Source: Kastovskya adunca ATA6-11-RM4
GTDB lineage: Bacteria; Cyanobacteriota; Cyanobacteriia; Cyanobacteriales; Coleofasciculaceae
Length of the DNA: 64,000 bases
Assembly: GCA_019359445.1 (NCBI GenBank)
Contig: JAHHHJ010000011.1
Coordinates: 1 to 64,000, forward strand
Direction: 5' to 3'
Below the pieces are notes generated by a model that was given only the letters and a program-made list of their open reading frames with translations, was not told the origin of the DNA and made no database searches. Below, in pieces: positions 43,788-53,395 of the stretch (position 1 is its first letter; every line of letters starts with the position of its first letter). The position numbers were made by a program, and so were the translations under genes.

Positions 43788-44071
43788 GGCTAAGGCGTTT
43801 ACTACGCATTGAGCCATATCAGGTAGGGGCAAGGAACAGTATCAAGCCCCTACAGAAATGCCCGCCTTATGGTCGTTGGTGTTTTCTGTTGCTTACTGTA
43901 CTTAAATCTTGACGTTTTTGAAAGCGTTGAAGTATATACTGTCTTATGAATTTGTGAAGTAGATCCTGTCCTTTTTGTCCATTTTATTGTTCAAATCATA
44001 GTTCGTTTGTGCTGTTGAAAGCGATTTTTTTGCTCTCTGTTTTTCTTCTGGTCAACAAGATATTTACTTTT

Positions 44072-45409
44072 TCACAGATTAATTTGTAAATACTGACGGT
44101 ATAAATTACAGCGTGGTAATACGCTATCTCCTTGCAGTTTTACCAATCCAATGCTGTGTAATTTAAATTTAGTTGCTGCCGATAATTTGGCAAAATTATT
44201 ATCAATTATATTTTTCATCGCATCTGCTAATTCCGGTTGTTGCGTAAGAATTAAACTTTGACGGCGTAAATGGTCTGCATAGATACTTGATGAACTTGTA
44301 ATATTCTGTAGTATTTCTGTTAAAGTAACATCCATATTGGCTATATGATAAAGGGCAAGACGCACTAAAAAGGGATGTCCACCCACCAGCGCCATTAATT
44401 TTTTTACTTCGTTTTCATCCAAATTTAATTGATGCCTTTGGGCTAAATCTAAAATTTGTTTATTATTAAATTCAGGCAATTCTACAGACAAACCTACATT
44501 AAAGGGTGATTGATTAATATCAAGAGGCACGTAAACTTCTGTAGAATGTACAATTACCAATCGCAGTTTTTTCCAAATCTCCCGCCGTTTGCCTTCTTCA
44601 TGTAAAGCACGTAGCAATCCAAAAAAATCTCGATAAATTTCTGGATATTCAAAAACTTTATCAACCTCATCTAAACCAAGCGTTAGTGGCTTACCAATTG
44701 TTGGTAGTAGATACTCCTCAAAATAGGCTTTACATGCCATGCTACTACCCACGATTTCTGCTAAATCCCAATATTCATCAATTTGATTCGGGATATTTAA
44801 AGCTAAACCAACACTGGCACAAAACCAAAGTAAAAACTTATCTGAATTGACAAAAATTTGCTGTGCTGCGAGTTGGAAATCTAATATGACGGCACAATCC
44901 CCTTGAGAATATGATTTATCAATAATTCTTGATAAGAGTGAAGTTTTACCCATTTGTCTGGGTGCTTTGATTCTAATCAAAGTACCGGGTTTGTGAATTT
45001 GTTCGTAACAGCGTTCTTCAATTGGGAAACGCTTGATATAAAATGGCGAATCTAATGGTACTTGCCCAGATGGATGTTCTATAAAAAAGTGGGATGAAGA
45101 TATTTCTTGAGTTCCTTTGTTATTTTCCTCTGTGGTGGGTGGTAAGGGTGATGAAAATACATCTTTTCCACTTTCCACCGTTAAATCAGCAGTTAAATCA
45201 GCAATATCTTGCCATTCCAGCCCCAAAGCTCGACAAATTTCTCTAAAGTTGAGGTAATCAACAGGTCTGCCATTAAGAAAACTGCTGATAGTAGATTGAG
45301 ATATTTGCAAATATTCAGCTAAATCGGTTTGACGAATGTAGCCATTACGCGGTAATGCCGACTTGACCTCTGATAGAAATTCAGGGCGTACTCTAACTGA
45401 ACGTGGCAT
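44072..45409 (-). CDS. XRE helix-turn-helix fused to an AAA_35-type ATPase
   Basis: The 445-residue protein has an N-terminal XRE domain (RQTDLAEYLQISQSTISSFLNGRPVDYLNFREICRALGL, about 26-65), a linker, and an AAA-like ATPase of the AAA_35 type: Walker A IKAPRQMGKTSLLSR (about 147-161), Walker B LTLGLDEVDKVF, and LVGGHPFLVRLALY in the lid region. AAA_35 proteins are common in cyanobacteria, often with signalling or conflict domains, and their substrates are unknown. The DNA-binding front end suggests a NTP-dependent regulator. It points away from the TPR gene at 45619. The next AAA_35 gene at 46808 has the same Walker A phrase RQMGKTSL. Confidence 0.85.
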   Translation of the reverse strand: MPRSVRVRPEFLSEVKSALPRNGYIRQTDLAEYLQISQSTISSFLNGRPVDYLNFREICRALGLEWQDIADLTADLTVESGKDVFSSPLPPTTEENNKGTQEISSSHFFIEHPSGQVPLDSPFYIKRFPIEERCYEQIHKPGTLIRIKAPRQMGKTSLLSRIIDKSYSQGDCAVILDFQLAAQQIFVNSDKFLLWFCASVGLALNIPNQIDEYWDLAEIVGSSMACKAYFEEYLLPTIGKPLTLGLDEVDKVFEYPEIYRDFFGLLRALHEEGKRREIWKKLRLVIVHSTEVYVPLDINQSPFNVGLSVELPEFNNKQILDLAQRHQLNLDENEVKKLMALVGGHPFLVRLALYHIANMDVTLTEILQNITSSSSIYADHLRRQSLILTQQPELADAMKNIIDNNFAKLSAATKFKLHSIGLVKLQGDSVLPRCNLYRQYLQINL

Positions 45410-45618
45410 TTTTGATATTACAACTGCTAAATTTATTTATTTGGCGAAATTTTAAAATATTCAATCTCGTTACAAAGTCGATACGTACTCGATATACTCC
45501 TATGCGAACTCAATTGCTGTCAAGGTTAAATGGGATTAGTAGGAATAAAGTTTGAGGTGCAACCTGTAAACACTAACTAGTCCTACTTTAACTGAAAACA
45601 CTTCTGGATTACAGACTT

Positions 45619-46629
45619 ATGAAATTTGCCTTCTCTATATCTTCCTTATTAGCTTATGCATCATCTATTTTGCTGCTGGGTTTTTCGATACCATTAGTTG
45701 CACAAATACCAGCTTCTAATGCCTCTACTGATTGTCAAACTCCTAAACCACCATATCTTAATACGGTAGAGGACTTCATAGGCATGGGGCACTTTCAAGA
45801 GGACTGCCAAAAAGACTCTCAAGCTGCGGTTTCTTCTTTCACGCAGGCAATGCGGCTCAATCCTAAAGCTGAAGAACCCTACTATCATCGTGCAAATGCT
45901 TACTATGAACTCGGGAATTATCAAGCCGCAGTAGAAGATTATACCGAAGTCATTAGGCAAAATACAGGTAGATTAGGTTTTAGTAGTGTTGCATACTGGA
46001 ACAGGGCTAGAGCTTATGAAAAGTTAGGCGAAAAACAGAAAGCAATTTCAGATTGGACTCAAGTCATTAGTGAAAATGCTTCTTCTGCTGATGCTTACTT
46101 TTTCAGAGGAAATCTGTATCGGGATTTAGGGAATAAAGAAAGTGCGATCGCAGATTATAAAGCAGCAGAAGAACTTTTGCAGCAATATTTAAACGGAGTT
46201 TTTGGAAATGGTATGATGGATGCTAGAAATGAGGAGATGCTAGATCAAGTCAGAAATGAATTATTACGATTGGGGGTATCCATTTCAGAAGTACCGCAGA
46301 TTTCTACTGGTCGTATTTTACAATCAATCGCCAAAATGGAAGTTGATCGAGCATTAAATTTAGCAACTTTTCAACCTCAACATTCAGTAATTCAGCATTT
46401 TGACGCTCAACTTCAGGATCTGTATAAACAGCTAGCTAACACACAACCACAACCCTATGAAAGAGTAGTAGAAGCCCTTATATCAAATGCTGCATACGAA
46501 AAAATGGAAAGTCTTGAAATGGAGCGATCGCAACTCCTAAATAAGTTTAGTCCAGACCATCCAAAAATAACATTAATTGACAAGCAAAAAAATCAATTAG
46601 AAGTGTTAATTCGCCGCAACAGAATATAG
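45619..46629 (+). CDS. exported TPR protein
   Basis: The 336-residue protein starts with a signal peptide (SISSLLAYASSILLLGFSIPLVAQ). Three to four TPRs follow (about 70-195: FTQAMRLNPKAEEPYYHRANAYYELGNYQAAV, AISDWTQVISENASSADAYFFRGNLYRDLGNKESAI), then a helical C-terminal part ending in a Wzz/GumC-like LLNKFSPDHPKITLIDKQK. TPRs act as docking surfaces. It lies in the periplasm or on the membrane face and is followed 178 nt later by the AAA_35-WD40 gene, so the two may be partners. Confidence 0.8.
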   Translation: MKFAFSISSLLAYASSILLLGFSIPLVAQIPASNASTDCQTPKPPYLNTVEDFIGMGHFQEDCQKDSQAAVSSFTQAMRLNPKAEEPYYHRANAYYELGNYQAAVEDYTEVIRQNTGRLGFSSVAYWNRARAYEKLGEKQKAISDWTQVISENASSADAYFFRGNLYRDLGNKESAIADYKAAEELLQQYLNGVFGNGMMDARNEEMLDQVRNELLRLGVSISEVPQISTGRILQSIAKMEVDRALNLATFQPQHSVIQHFDAQLQDLYKQLANTQPQPYERVVEALISNAAYEKMESLEMERSQLLNKFSPDHPKITLIDKQKNQLEVLIRRNRI

Positions 46630-46807
46630 CCTTCATTAGGATGTGTGACGGTATAAATTATATGTGTAAAAGATAAGTGATCTATTTGCCGTCACGCGCA
46701 TCTATACAACTAGCTGCGTAACACTGCACGTTTACAAGCAAAAAAACCGGGGTTTGTAATAAATTCAAAAACTTCCCCCTTAAACTAATTAGTAATCTAG
46801 CTAAATA

Positions 46808-49800
46808 ATGAACAACAATTTTTTCTATAAAATTGGTGGGAGCCTTACAGAAAATACTCCCAGTTACGTAGTTAGACAAGCAGACTTTGACCTTTATAAC
46901 CAACTGAAAGCGGGGAACTTCTGTTATATTTTCAATTCCCGGCAAATGGGTAAAACTAGCTTGCAAGTTCGCACAATCAAACGACTGCAAGCAGAAGGAA
47001 TCGCTTGTACTACGATTGACATTTCTGGACGCGGTAGTAAAGATATAAATCCGGAACAGTGGTATGCAGGTATTGTTTACACATTAGTTGCAAATTTTGA
47101 AATAGCTAACCCTAGCGAATTTATTAGAACATGGTGGAAAGAAAACTGCGAATTACCGCCAATACAGCGTTTAGATATATTTGTCGAAAAATTTCTCTTA
47201 GAAAATGTTCCAAGCAAAATAGTCATTTTTATTGATGAAATTGATAGTATTTTAAGTTTAAAATTTAAGGCTGATGATTTCTTTGCATGGATTAGGAGTT
47301 GTTATGAAAAACGTAATTTTAATAGCGAATTTAATAGAATTAATTTTGTCCTTCTCGGAGTCACAACACCGAGCGATTTAATCGCAGATAAAGTACGAAC
47401 CCCCTTTAATATCGGTCGTGCAATTCAAATTAATGGTTTTCAAATACACGAAATTTCACCTTTAGCATCAGGTTTAAAAGGGTTTGGAAATCCACAAGCT
47501 ATTTTGCAAGAAGTTTTAGCATGGACTGGAGGACAACCCTTACTTACACAAAAACTATGCGATTTATTAGTAACTTCCCCAAACTTTATTCATTATGAAT
47601 CACTAAAAGCAAAGGGAGAAATTACAGAAGTTGAATGGGTGAAAAATATTGTTAGACAGCAAATAATTGAAAACTGGGATTCCCTTGACGAACCGCCCCA
47701 TTTAAAAACCATCAAAGATAGAATTTTGATGAGCAAGCATAATACAGGTGCATTGCTTGGTTTATATCAGAAAATTTTACAGTTAGGGCAAATTCCCGCT
47801 TCGGATAGTGCAGAACAAATAGAATTACGACTATCTGGATTAGTTGTAGAACAGCAGGGATATTTAAGGGTTTATAACCGTATTTATGCAACAGTTTTTG
47901 ATTTAAACTGGATAGAGAAAGCACTTGCCGATTTAAGACCTTATTCAGAAGCATTATCCGCTTGGTTTGCTTCAGCCTGTCAAGATAATTCTAGATTATT
48001 GCGCGGGAAAGCATTAGAAGATGCAAAAAATTGGGTGTTTAATAAAAATTTAAGTCAGCAAGATTACCAGTTTTTAACTGCTAGCCAGGAATTTGAAAAA
48101 CAAGAAATAGCCACTGCATTAACATTTCAAGAAGAAGAGAGTCGCATTTTAGCACAAGCTAACGAGACTTTAACCACGGCACAACATCAAGCCAAACGAC
48201 AAATTCGTATCGGTGGTGGAGTTCTTGTTTGTTCTCTTATCGGAGCAGCTATTGCTTTTGTCGGGGCAACTATATCAACTAATCAATTACGAGAAACCCA
48301 GTTAGGTATAAGATTAGAGCAAGCAGGAGTTGCAGCGCTCAAGCAGTTTGAAACAAAACAGATTGAATCTTTAGTTACAGCGGTGGATGCAGGGCAAAAG
48401 TTAAAAGAAATAGTAAAAAATGGACGGTCTCTAGAAAAATATCCTGCAAGCAGTCCAATTTTTGCTTTACAAAGCATACTCGATAATATTCGGGAAATAA
48501 AACAATTTGTTGCTCATAAAGACAATATTACAACTGTGAACTGGAGCCATGATGGAAAGTACATCGTCACCGCTTCTAATGATAAAACTGCTCGTATTTG
48601 GAACTTGTCCGGTAAGCTTATAGCCGAACTAAAAGGACACCAAGACGGAGTTTTTATTGCTAATTTTAGTCCAGATGGCAAGCATATTCTCACCGCTTCT
48701 AATGATAAAACAGTTCGTATCTGGAACTTTTCTGGGAAACAATTGGCGATACTTCAACATCAAGAAGATGTAACTAGTGCCAGTTTTAGCCCAGATGGGA
48801 AACGTGTCATTACGACTTCTGGAAATTCATTTGTTATTGAAACAGGTTTGGATGGTAAAAGCATAGCTAATATCCCTAATGATAAAACAGCCCGCATCTG
48901 GGATTTATCGGGTAATTTATTACTACAACTTCAACATCAAGGCAAGGTTAATAGTGCCAATTTTAGCCCAGATGGTAAATATATTCTTACCGCTTCTGAT
49001 GATAAGACTGCCCGTATTTGGGATACATCGGGTAAACTATTGCGAACATTCACAGGACATTCAATGGCTGTTAACAGTGCTTATTGGAGTCCGAATGGAA
49101 AATATATTTTGACTAACTCGAATGACTCCTATATTTGGGATGTTTCAGGTAAACAAATTGCACAATTTAAAGCCGATGATCAATGGGTAACGATGCATGC
49201 TGTTTTTAGTCCTGATAGCCAGCGTATTCTCGTATCAACGCCTTACAGAACTTATGTTAGGAATTTATCTGGCAGGCTGATTAGAGAAATAAAAAATGAG
49301 AAAGTCCTGAATGGTGATGCAGGATTTAGTCCAGATGGAAAGCAATTTTTTACAACCGATGACACTATAAAAGTCTGGGATATAAGAGATGAAGCTGTAA
49401 AAGTATGGGATTTATCAGCTGATTTACTCACCGAACTGACAGGAAATCAAAGAAGCCCCCGTTGGAGTCCAGATGGAAAATATATTGTTACTTATGGACA
49501 AGATAACATCGTTCGTATCTGGGACTTATCCGATAGGATACCAGTAACCATCAAGTCAAAAGATGCTATGACGGGAGCAAGCTGGAGTCCCGATGGTAAA
49601 TACATTGTTACCCCAACTTGGAAATCTATATTAATTTGGGATAATTTTGGTAAGCAGCTAGCAAGATTTCAAGGACATTCAGATATTGTTAATAGCGCTA
49701 ATTTTAGTCCTGATGGAAAACTAATTGTCACAGCCTCAAATGATAAAACGGCCCGTGTTTGGAATACATCTGGAAAACAATTATTATCGCTTACAGGACA

Positions 49801-50611
49801 TGAGGATAGATTAGAGTATGCTGCTTTTAGTCCAGATGGCAAGCATATTTTAACTACAACCTATGACAAGAAAACTAGAATTTGGTCGGATTCGGGTAAG
49901 TTAATAACTACATTCAAAGCCAGAGGCATTATTTGGAGCCCTAATAGTAACTATATTATGGCTATGTTTGATTATGACGGCAATAACTACTCTAGTTTGT
50001 GGAATATTTTGGGTGAAAAAATAGTAGAATTTCAAGCAAGTGAAAATAGTTATTTGGGTGCTAGCTTCAGTCAAGATGGGGAGCGTATTGTTACGACTCA
50101 TGGAAATATAGCGAGCATTTGGAATACATCAGGTCAAAAGTTATCAGAGTTCAAAGCGAATCAAGATATTTATAGCCCTAGCTTTAGTCCAGATGGAACA
50201 TTAGTTCTTGCTACTTCTCCAGATAATAAGGCGATTATTTGGGATACTTCTGATAAACAATTACTGGAAATACCGCATCAAAGCAGGGTTGGATTTGCTG
50301 TTTTTAGCCCGGATGGTCAGCGGATTGTCACAGCTTCAGATGATGGAATTTATCGTGTTTGGGATATATCAGGTAAACAACTTGCACAGTATAAGTATTC
50401 ATCTACATTTATATCGCCAATACATTTTAGCCCGGATGGTAACTACATTCTCGCGCATGTTCAGGGTAATTCTCCTGAGCAGAACAAGGTGCTGATTTGG
50501 CGGATTGATGAATTAGATGGGCTATTAGGGCGGGGGTGTGACTGGTTAAAAGATTATCTGAATACCCAGCCTCAAGTACGGGAAAGATTAAAGGTTTGTT
50601 GGAGTAAATAG
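46808..50611 (+). CDS. AAA_35 ATPase - membrane helix - 16 WD40 repeats
   Basis: The 1267-residue protein has an AAA_35 domain (about 1-400: Walker A FNSRQMGKTSLQVR near 43-56, Walker B KIVIFIDEIDSIL), a helical linker, one membrane helix (VLVCSLIGAAIAFVGATI, about 472-490), and from about 570 to 1240 sixteen WD40-type repeats (FSPDGKYILTASDDKTARIWD pattern), enough for two beta-propellers. This STAND-like order, NTPase plus repeat sensor, is typical of cyanobacterial signalling or conflict proteins; no output domain is obvious beyond the AAA unit. The WD40 DNA repeats are very similar to each other. The adjacent genes include an exported TPR protein and a decayed HlyD gene. Confidence 0.9.
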   Translation: MNNNFFYKIGGSLTENTPSYVVRQADFDLYNQLKAGNFCYIFNSRQMGKTSLQVRTIKRLQAEGIACTTIDISGRGSKDINPEQWYAGIVYTLVANFEIANPSEFIRTWWKENCELPPIQRLDIFVEKFLLENVPSKIVIFIDEIDSILSLKFKADDFFAWIRSCYEKRNFNSEFNRINFVLLGVTTPSDLIADKVRTPFNIGRAIQINGFQIHEISPLASGLKGFGNPQAILQEVLAWTGGQPLLTQKLCDLLVTSPNFIHYESLKAKGEITEVEWVKNIVRQQIIENWDSLDEPPHLKTIKDRILMSKHNTGALLGLYQKILQLGQIPASDSAEQIELRLSGLVVEQQGYLRVYNRIYATVFDLNWIEKALADLRPYSEALSAWFASACQDNSRLLRGKALEDAKNWVFNKNLSQQDYQFLTASQEFEKQEIATALTFQEEESRILAQANETLTTAQHQAKRQIRIGGGVLVCSLIGAAIAFVGATISTNQLRETQLGIRLEQAGVAALKQFETKQIESLVTAVDAGQKLKEIVKNGRSLEKYPASSPIFALQSILDNIREIKQFVAHKDNITTVNWSHDGKYIVTASNDKTARIWNLSGKLIAELKGHQDGVFIANFSPDGKHILTASNDKTVRIWNFSGKQLAILQHQEDVTSASFSPDGKRVITTSGNSFVIETGLDGKSIANIPNDKTARIWDLSGNLLLQLQHQGKVNSANFSPDGKYILTASDDKTARIWDTSGKLLRTFTGHSMAVNSAYWSPNGKYILTNSNDSYIWDVSGKQIAQFKADDQWVTMHAVFSPDSQRILVSTPYRTYVRNLSGRLIREIKNEKVLNGDAGFSPDGKQFFTTDDTIKVWDIRDEAVKVWDLSADLLTELTGNQRSPRWSPDGKYIVTYGQDNIVRIWDLSDRIPVTIKSKDAMTGASWSPDGKYIVTPTWKSILIWDNFGKQLARFQGHSDIVNSANFSPDGKLIVTASNDKTARVWNTSGKQLLSLTGHEDRLEYAAFSPDGKHILTTTYDKKTRIWSDSGKLITTFKARGIIWSPNSNYIMAMFDYDGNNYSSLWNILGEKIVEFQASENSYLGASFSQDGERIVTTHGNIASIWNTSGQKLSEFKANQDIYSPSFSPDGTLVLATSPDNKAIIWDTSDKQLLEIPHQSRVGFAVFSPDGQRIVTASDDGIYRVWDISGKQLAQYKYSSTFISPIHFSPDGNYILAHVQGNSPEQNKVLIWRIDELDGLLGRGCDWLKDYLNTQPQVRERLKVCWSK

Positions 50612-50615
50612 TCGT

Positions 50616-51360
50616 AGAATCGAACGGCTCAAAAAAGCTGTAGAAGCTGCTATAGCCAGACGGCAACGTACCCATGCTACTCTCAATCCAACTGATGCAG
50701 AAGTCACAATTGCGACTGAACGTATAGCTCAAGAAAAAGCTTCTGGAGAAGTTAATCAAGCGACCTTAGAAAGAGAACGCCAAGCTATAATTAACCAACA
50801 AATTGAAGTTCAAAAACAGCTAGAGCGAGATACTAGGGAACTTAAACAAATTGAAGTTGAGCTTCAAGAAACCGCTGTTACAGCTACCACCGATGGTATC
50901 ATTTCTAAGCTAAATCTAAGAAACCCCGGTCAAATGGTACGTATAGGAGAGGAAGTTGCACAAATCGTCCCCAGGAATGCTCCTTGTAGTCGTAAAAGCA
51001 GCGATTGAATCTGAGGCTAAAAGCAAGGTACAGATTGGTCAAAAAGTGCAAATGCGAGTGTAGGCTTGTCCCTATCCTGATTACGGCACTCTCAATGGTA
51101 AAGTAAAGGCTGTTTCTCCCGATGCAATTACCCGTCAAAATAACAACGATAGCGCAAATATAAACAGCACTAATCCACAAGCAACTGCTGCTGGTGCTTT
51201 TTATGAATTAACAATTGAGCCAACAGCCCTTTCTTTAGGAAACAGTCAAAAGAAATGCCAAATCCAATTGGGTATGGATGGCAGAGCTGACATTATTACC
51301 CGCGAAGAGACTGTACTGCAATTCTTTCTCAGAAAAGCAAGGCTAATAACAGACCTGTAA
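50616..51360 (+). pseudogene. decayed HlyD-family secretion adaptor
   Basis: Joined reading gives a coiled coil (RIERLKKAVEAAIARRQRTH, then RERQAIINQQIEVQKQLERD), the lipoyl return ETAVTATTDGIISKLNLRNPGQMVRIGEEVAQIVPR, and a beta-barrel (VKAAIESEAKSKVQIGQKVQMRV, then CPYPDYGTLNGKVKAVSPDAI). The N-terminal third is missing. A one-base shift lies near 50974 and an in-frame TAG at 51061-51063. The end GRADIITREETVLQFFLRK is intact to TAA 51358. This is the adaptor of a type I or peptide exporter; its ATPase and outer-membrane partners are not in the window. Confidence 0.85.
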
Positions 51361-51492
51361 GGCGCACGTTTAGATGATACTCTCTAATAAATGTCAAGCA
51401 CTTTGTCGTGTCGCTGTAAGGATTCAGGTCAGTGCCACAAGTATTAGGCGGTATGACAATATATAGCATCCGAAGAATGTGATCGCTCCAGG

Positions 51493-51623
51493 ATGGGGCG
51501 ATTTTTAATTCTAGCGGTTCTATCAACCAAGGCGGCGCGATCTTGAACACTAACAATGCCAGCGCTCCTAACGATCCCGCCTGTACGAGTGGGATTGTTA
51601 TCGTTATGTCACCAATCGCATAG
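51493..51623 (+). pseudogene. relic of a beta-helix (choice-of-anchor Q) gene
   Basis: The short frame reads GAIFNSSGSINQGGAILNTNN, then APNDPACTSGIVIV and a stop at 51621-51623. Two blocks of the intact gene at 42198, around 43141-43260 (AIFNSGGAS, NQGGAVSNANSA) and 43570-43605 (NDPNDPACTSGI), match these pieces, joined across what must be a deletion. It is a decayed paralogue or a partial duplication. The stretch 51361-51492 and 51624-51729 has no gene. Confidence 0.75.
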
Positions 51624-51729
51624 GGTGTGTGATTCGTAGGAAATTGTATTTTCCCTTGATTGATAAGAATCCGGCCTTTGCTCCTGGGAATACTAAAACT
51701 GAACAGTCTTTTTTCCTGGAGATACTGCG

Positions 51730-52083
51730 ATGAAAAAGCAGGTAAGCAACGCGATCGCTTTTGTGCGTCCTGTCTTAGGGGTAGTTACCTGTTGTCTTGC
51801 CATTGAAACCACAGCCTTTGTGACAATGGCTTTGACAATCAATCCCGCAACGGCTCAAATCACCCGCTTGACGAAAGGAATTGAGTCAAAAAGCTATGTT
51901 GGCTACACTCCCAACCCTGAAGGGTGCGATCTGTCGCGGGTATCCGGTTGGTTCTACTGGTACAAAGACACAAACGAATATTGCTATGTAACCATGTCCT
52001 ACAGCCAAACTTATGCAGCCAAGCGAGCTCAGGAAATTCTTCGCACATCTAGCGTGCTAATTTCGGGGGTGGGATTTAAGTAA
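51730..52083 (+). CDS. small exported protein of unknown function
   Basis: The 117-residue protein begins with a signal peptide (VLGVVTCCLAIETTAFVTMALTINPATAQ, about 15-43), then a short domain with SYVGYTPNPEGCDLSRVSG, WFYWYKDTNEYCYVTMSYS and AKRAQEILRTSS. Two Cys flank the aromatic segment and could form a disulphide. I do not recognise a family. Ribosome-binding sequence CTGGAG is present before the ATG. It is in a stretch with decayed genes, so it could be a recent arrival, but its frame is intact. Confidence 0.65.
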   Translation: MKKQVSNAIAFVRPVLGVVTCCLAIETTAFVTMALTINPATAQITRLTKGIESKSYVGYTPNPEGCDLSRVSGWFYWYKDTNEYCYVTMSYSQTYAAKRAQEILRTSSVLISGVGFK

Positions 52084-52340
52084 TTGCCTGCATCAGGTGA
52101 TACTAATGCTCGCATAAGTCTGCACGGTTAGAGCGATCGCCCCAAACTGCCTGAGAAAAAGGGGAGAATTGAGCCATCTACCCCTTGACGAATTTACCCA
52201 AGTATTACTTCGCCTTAATTGAGGCAAGACTGTTGCTAACAACACATTTGGCTTAGGTCTTGCTGAAGTGGAAGTACAAAAGTCTGAGAAGCATCCGTGG
52301 TACTATTCATCAGGGAAAGCAGTTTTCTATAGATAGGGAA

Positions 52341-52808
52341 ATGCGGCGGTTAAATAAGGTTGTTCGTCTACTTAAAGAGTCTTGTAGCGACAAAAGTTTT
52401 CTCCGTGGAATAAACCACGTTGAAGGTTTCATCTCCAAAGTTTTGTCTGTGGTGATGGTGGCGGTAATCTTGGTTGCTGTTTTTGACCTGATTGTCCTCC
52501 TTGCTCAAGAGTTAACTACTCCTCCATTCGGTTTTTTCAGCCAATCATTATTTGAGATTTTTGGTTTATTTCTAAATGTATTAATTGCCTTAGAAATTTT
52601 AGAAAATATTACTGCTTATCTTAAAAAACATATTGTTCAAGTTGAACTAGTTATTGTTACGTCTTTAGTTGCTGTTGCCCGAAAAATTATTATTCTTGAC
52701 TTGGAAAAAACTTCAGGGATTCACATTATTGGTTTAGCGATCGCCATTCTTTCCCTTTCCCTCAGTTACTGGATAATCCGCAGCACTAATTCAAGGAAAG
52801 CTGATTAA
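52341..52808 (+). CDS. PsiE-family (phosphate-starvation-inducible) membrane protein
   Basis: From ATG 52341 (AGGGA upstream) the 155-residue protein has an amphipathic front and four hydrophobic helices (VVMVAVILVAVFDLIVLLA, LFEIFGLFLNVLIALEILEN, VELVIVTSLVAVARKIIIL, GLAIAILSLSLSYWI). The E-I-L-E-N and V-A-R-K-I-I-I phrases fit the PsiE family. PsiE is induced by phosphate starvation in E. coli, but its biochemical role is not known, and I saw no Pho box here. The frame is open to TTG 52260. It is followed 11 nt later by the CRR6-type gene, so the two may be co-transcribed. Confidence 0.85.
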   Translation: MRRLNKVVRLLKESCSDKSFLRGINHVEGFISKVLSVVMVAVILVAVFDLIVLLAQELTTPPFGFFSQSLFEIFGLFLNVLIALEILENITAYLKKHIVQVELVIVTSLVAVARKIIILDLEKTSGIHIIGLAIAILSLSLSYWIIRSTNSRKAD

Positions 52809-52819
52809 CAACTGAATTT

Positions 52820-53293
52820 ATGACCACTAAGATTACGATCAATTCTGACGACATCAACAATTTAGATCTGTCCCCAGTAAAAACCCTAGTCGAATCGCTG
52901 CAAAAAGAAAGCGCGATCGCCTCTCTTGAACAGCAGCTCCAGTTTGAGATTGACTACCAGCGCGAGGCTGATGATCCTCGTGAACTTTCTGAAATTCCAG
53001 AAATTCGGCTGTGGTTTATTCGCCTGGATGCCTGCTATCCCTGGATGCCCTTTCTCCTTGACTGGAAATCCGGAGAACTAGGGCGTTATGTCGCCATGCT
53101 CGTACCTCATCAATTTCATCCCGTAGAAGGCATCCAGTACAACCCAGAATCCCTGGAAATCTTTGTGATGGAAAAAATCTTCGTTCTGCACGCTTGGCTA
53201 AAACAGCAAGGTTTGCCAAGCAACTCTCGCTTGCAGTCTATGGCGCAGCTTTTAGGCTACGAACTTGACAGTAACTTCTTTGACCTGCTGTAG
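52820..53293 (+). CDS. CRR6-family NDH-1 (NdhI) assembly factor
   Basis: The 157-residue soluble protein contains the CRR6 pattern: FEIDYQREADDPRELSEIPEIRLWFIRLDACYPWMPFLLDWKSGELGRYVAMLVPHQF in pieces, then EALEIFVMEKIFVLHAWLKQQ-type helix and LLGYELDSNFFDLL. CRR6 in chloroplasts and its cyanobacterial relative (Slr1097 in Synechocystis) help assemble the NdhI-containing arm of the photosynthetic NDH-1 complex used in cyclic electron flow and CO2 uptake. The whole family length is present. It follows the PsiE-type gene by 11 nt. Confidence 0.88.
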   Translation: MTTKITINSDDINNLDLSPVKTLVESLQKESAIASLEQQLQFEIDYQREADDPRELSEIPEIRLWFIRLDACYPWMPFLLDWKSGELGRYVAMLVPHQFHPVEGIQYNPESLEIFVMEKIFVLHAWLKQQGLPSNSRLQSMAQLLGYELDSNFFDLL

Positions 53294-53395
53294 TGAAGGC
53301 TACACAAGACTACCCCACCTGCAATCACACAGTAGGGGCGAAGGACTGCCCCTACATCAGCGTTGTATGAATGCGAGTCAGAACCGCTATAAGAA

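Noticed and set aside
50427-50759. Minus-strand frame over the WD40 end and the HlyD pseudogene
   Set aside because: The plus strand is explained by the WD40 gene and by HlyD coding segments.
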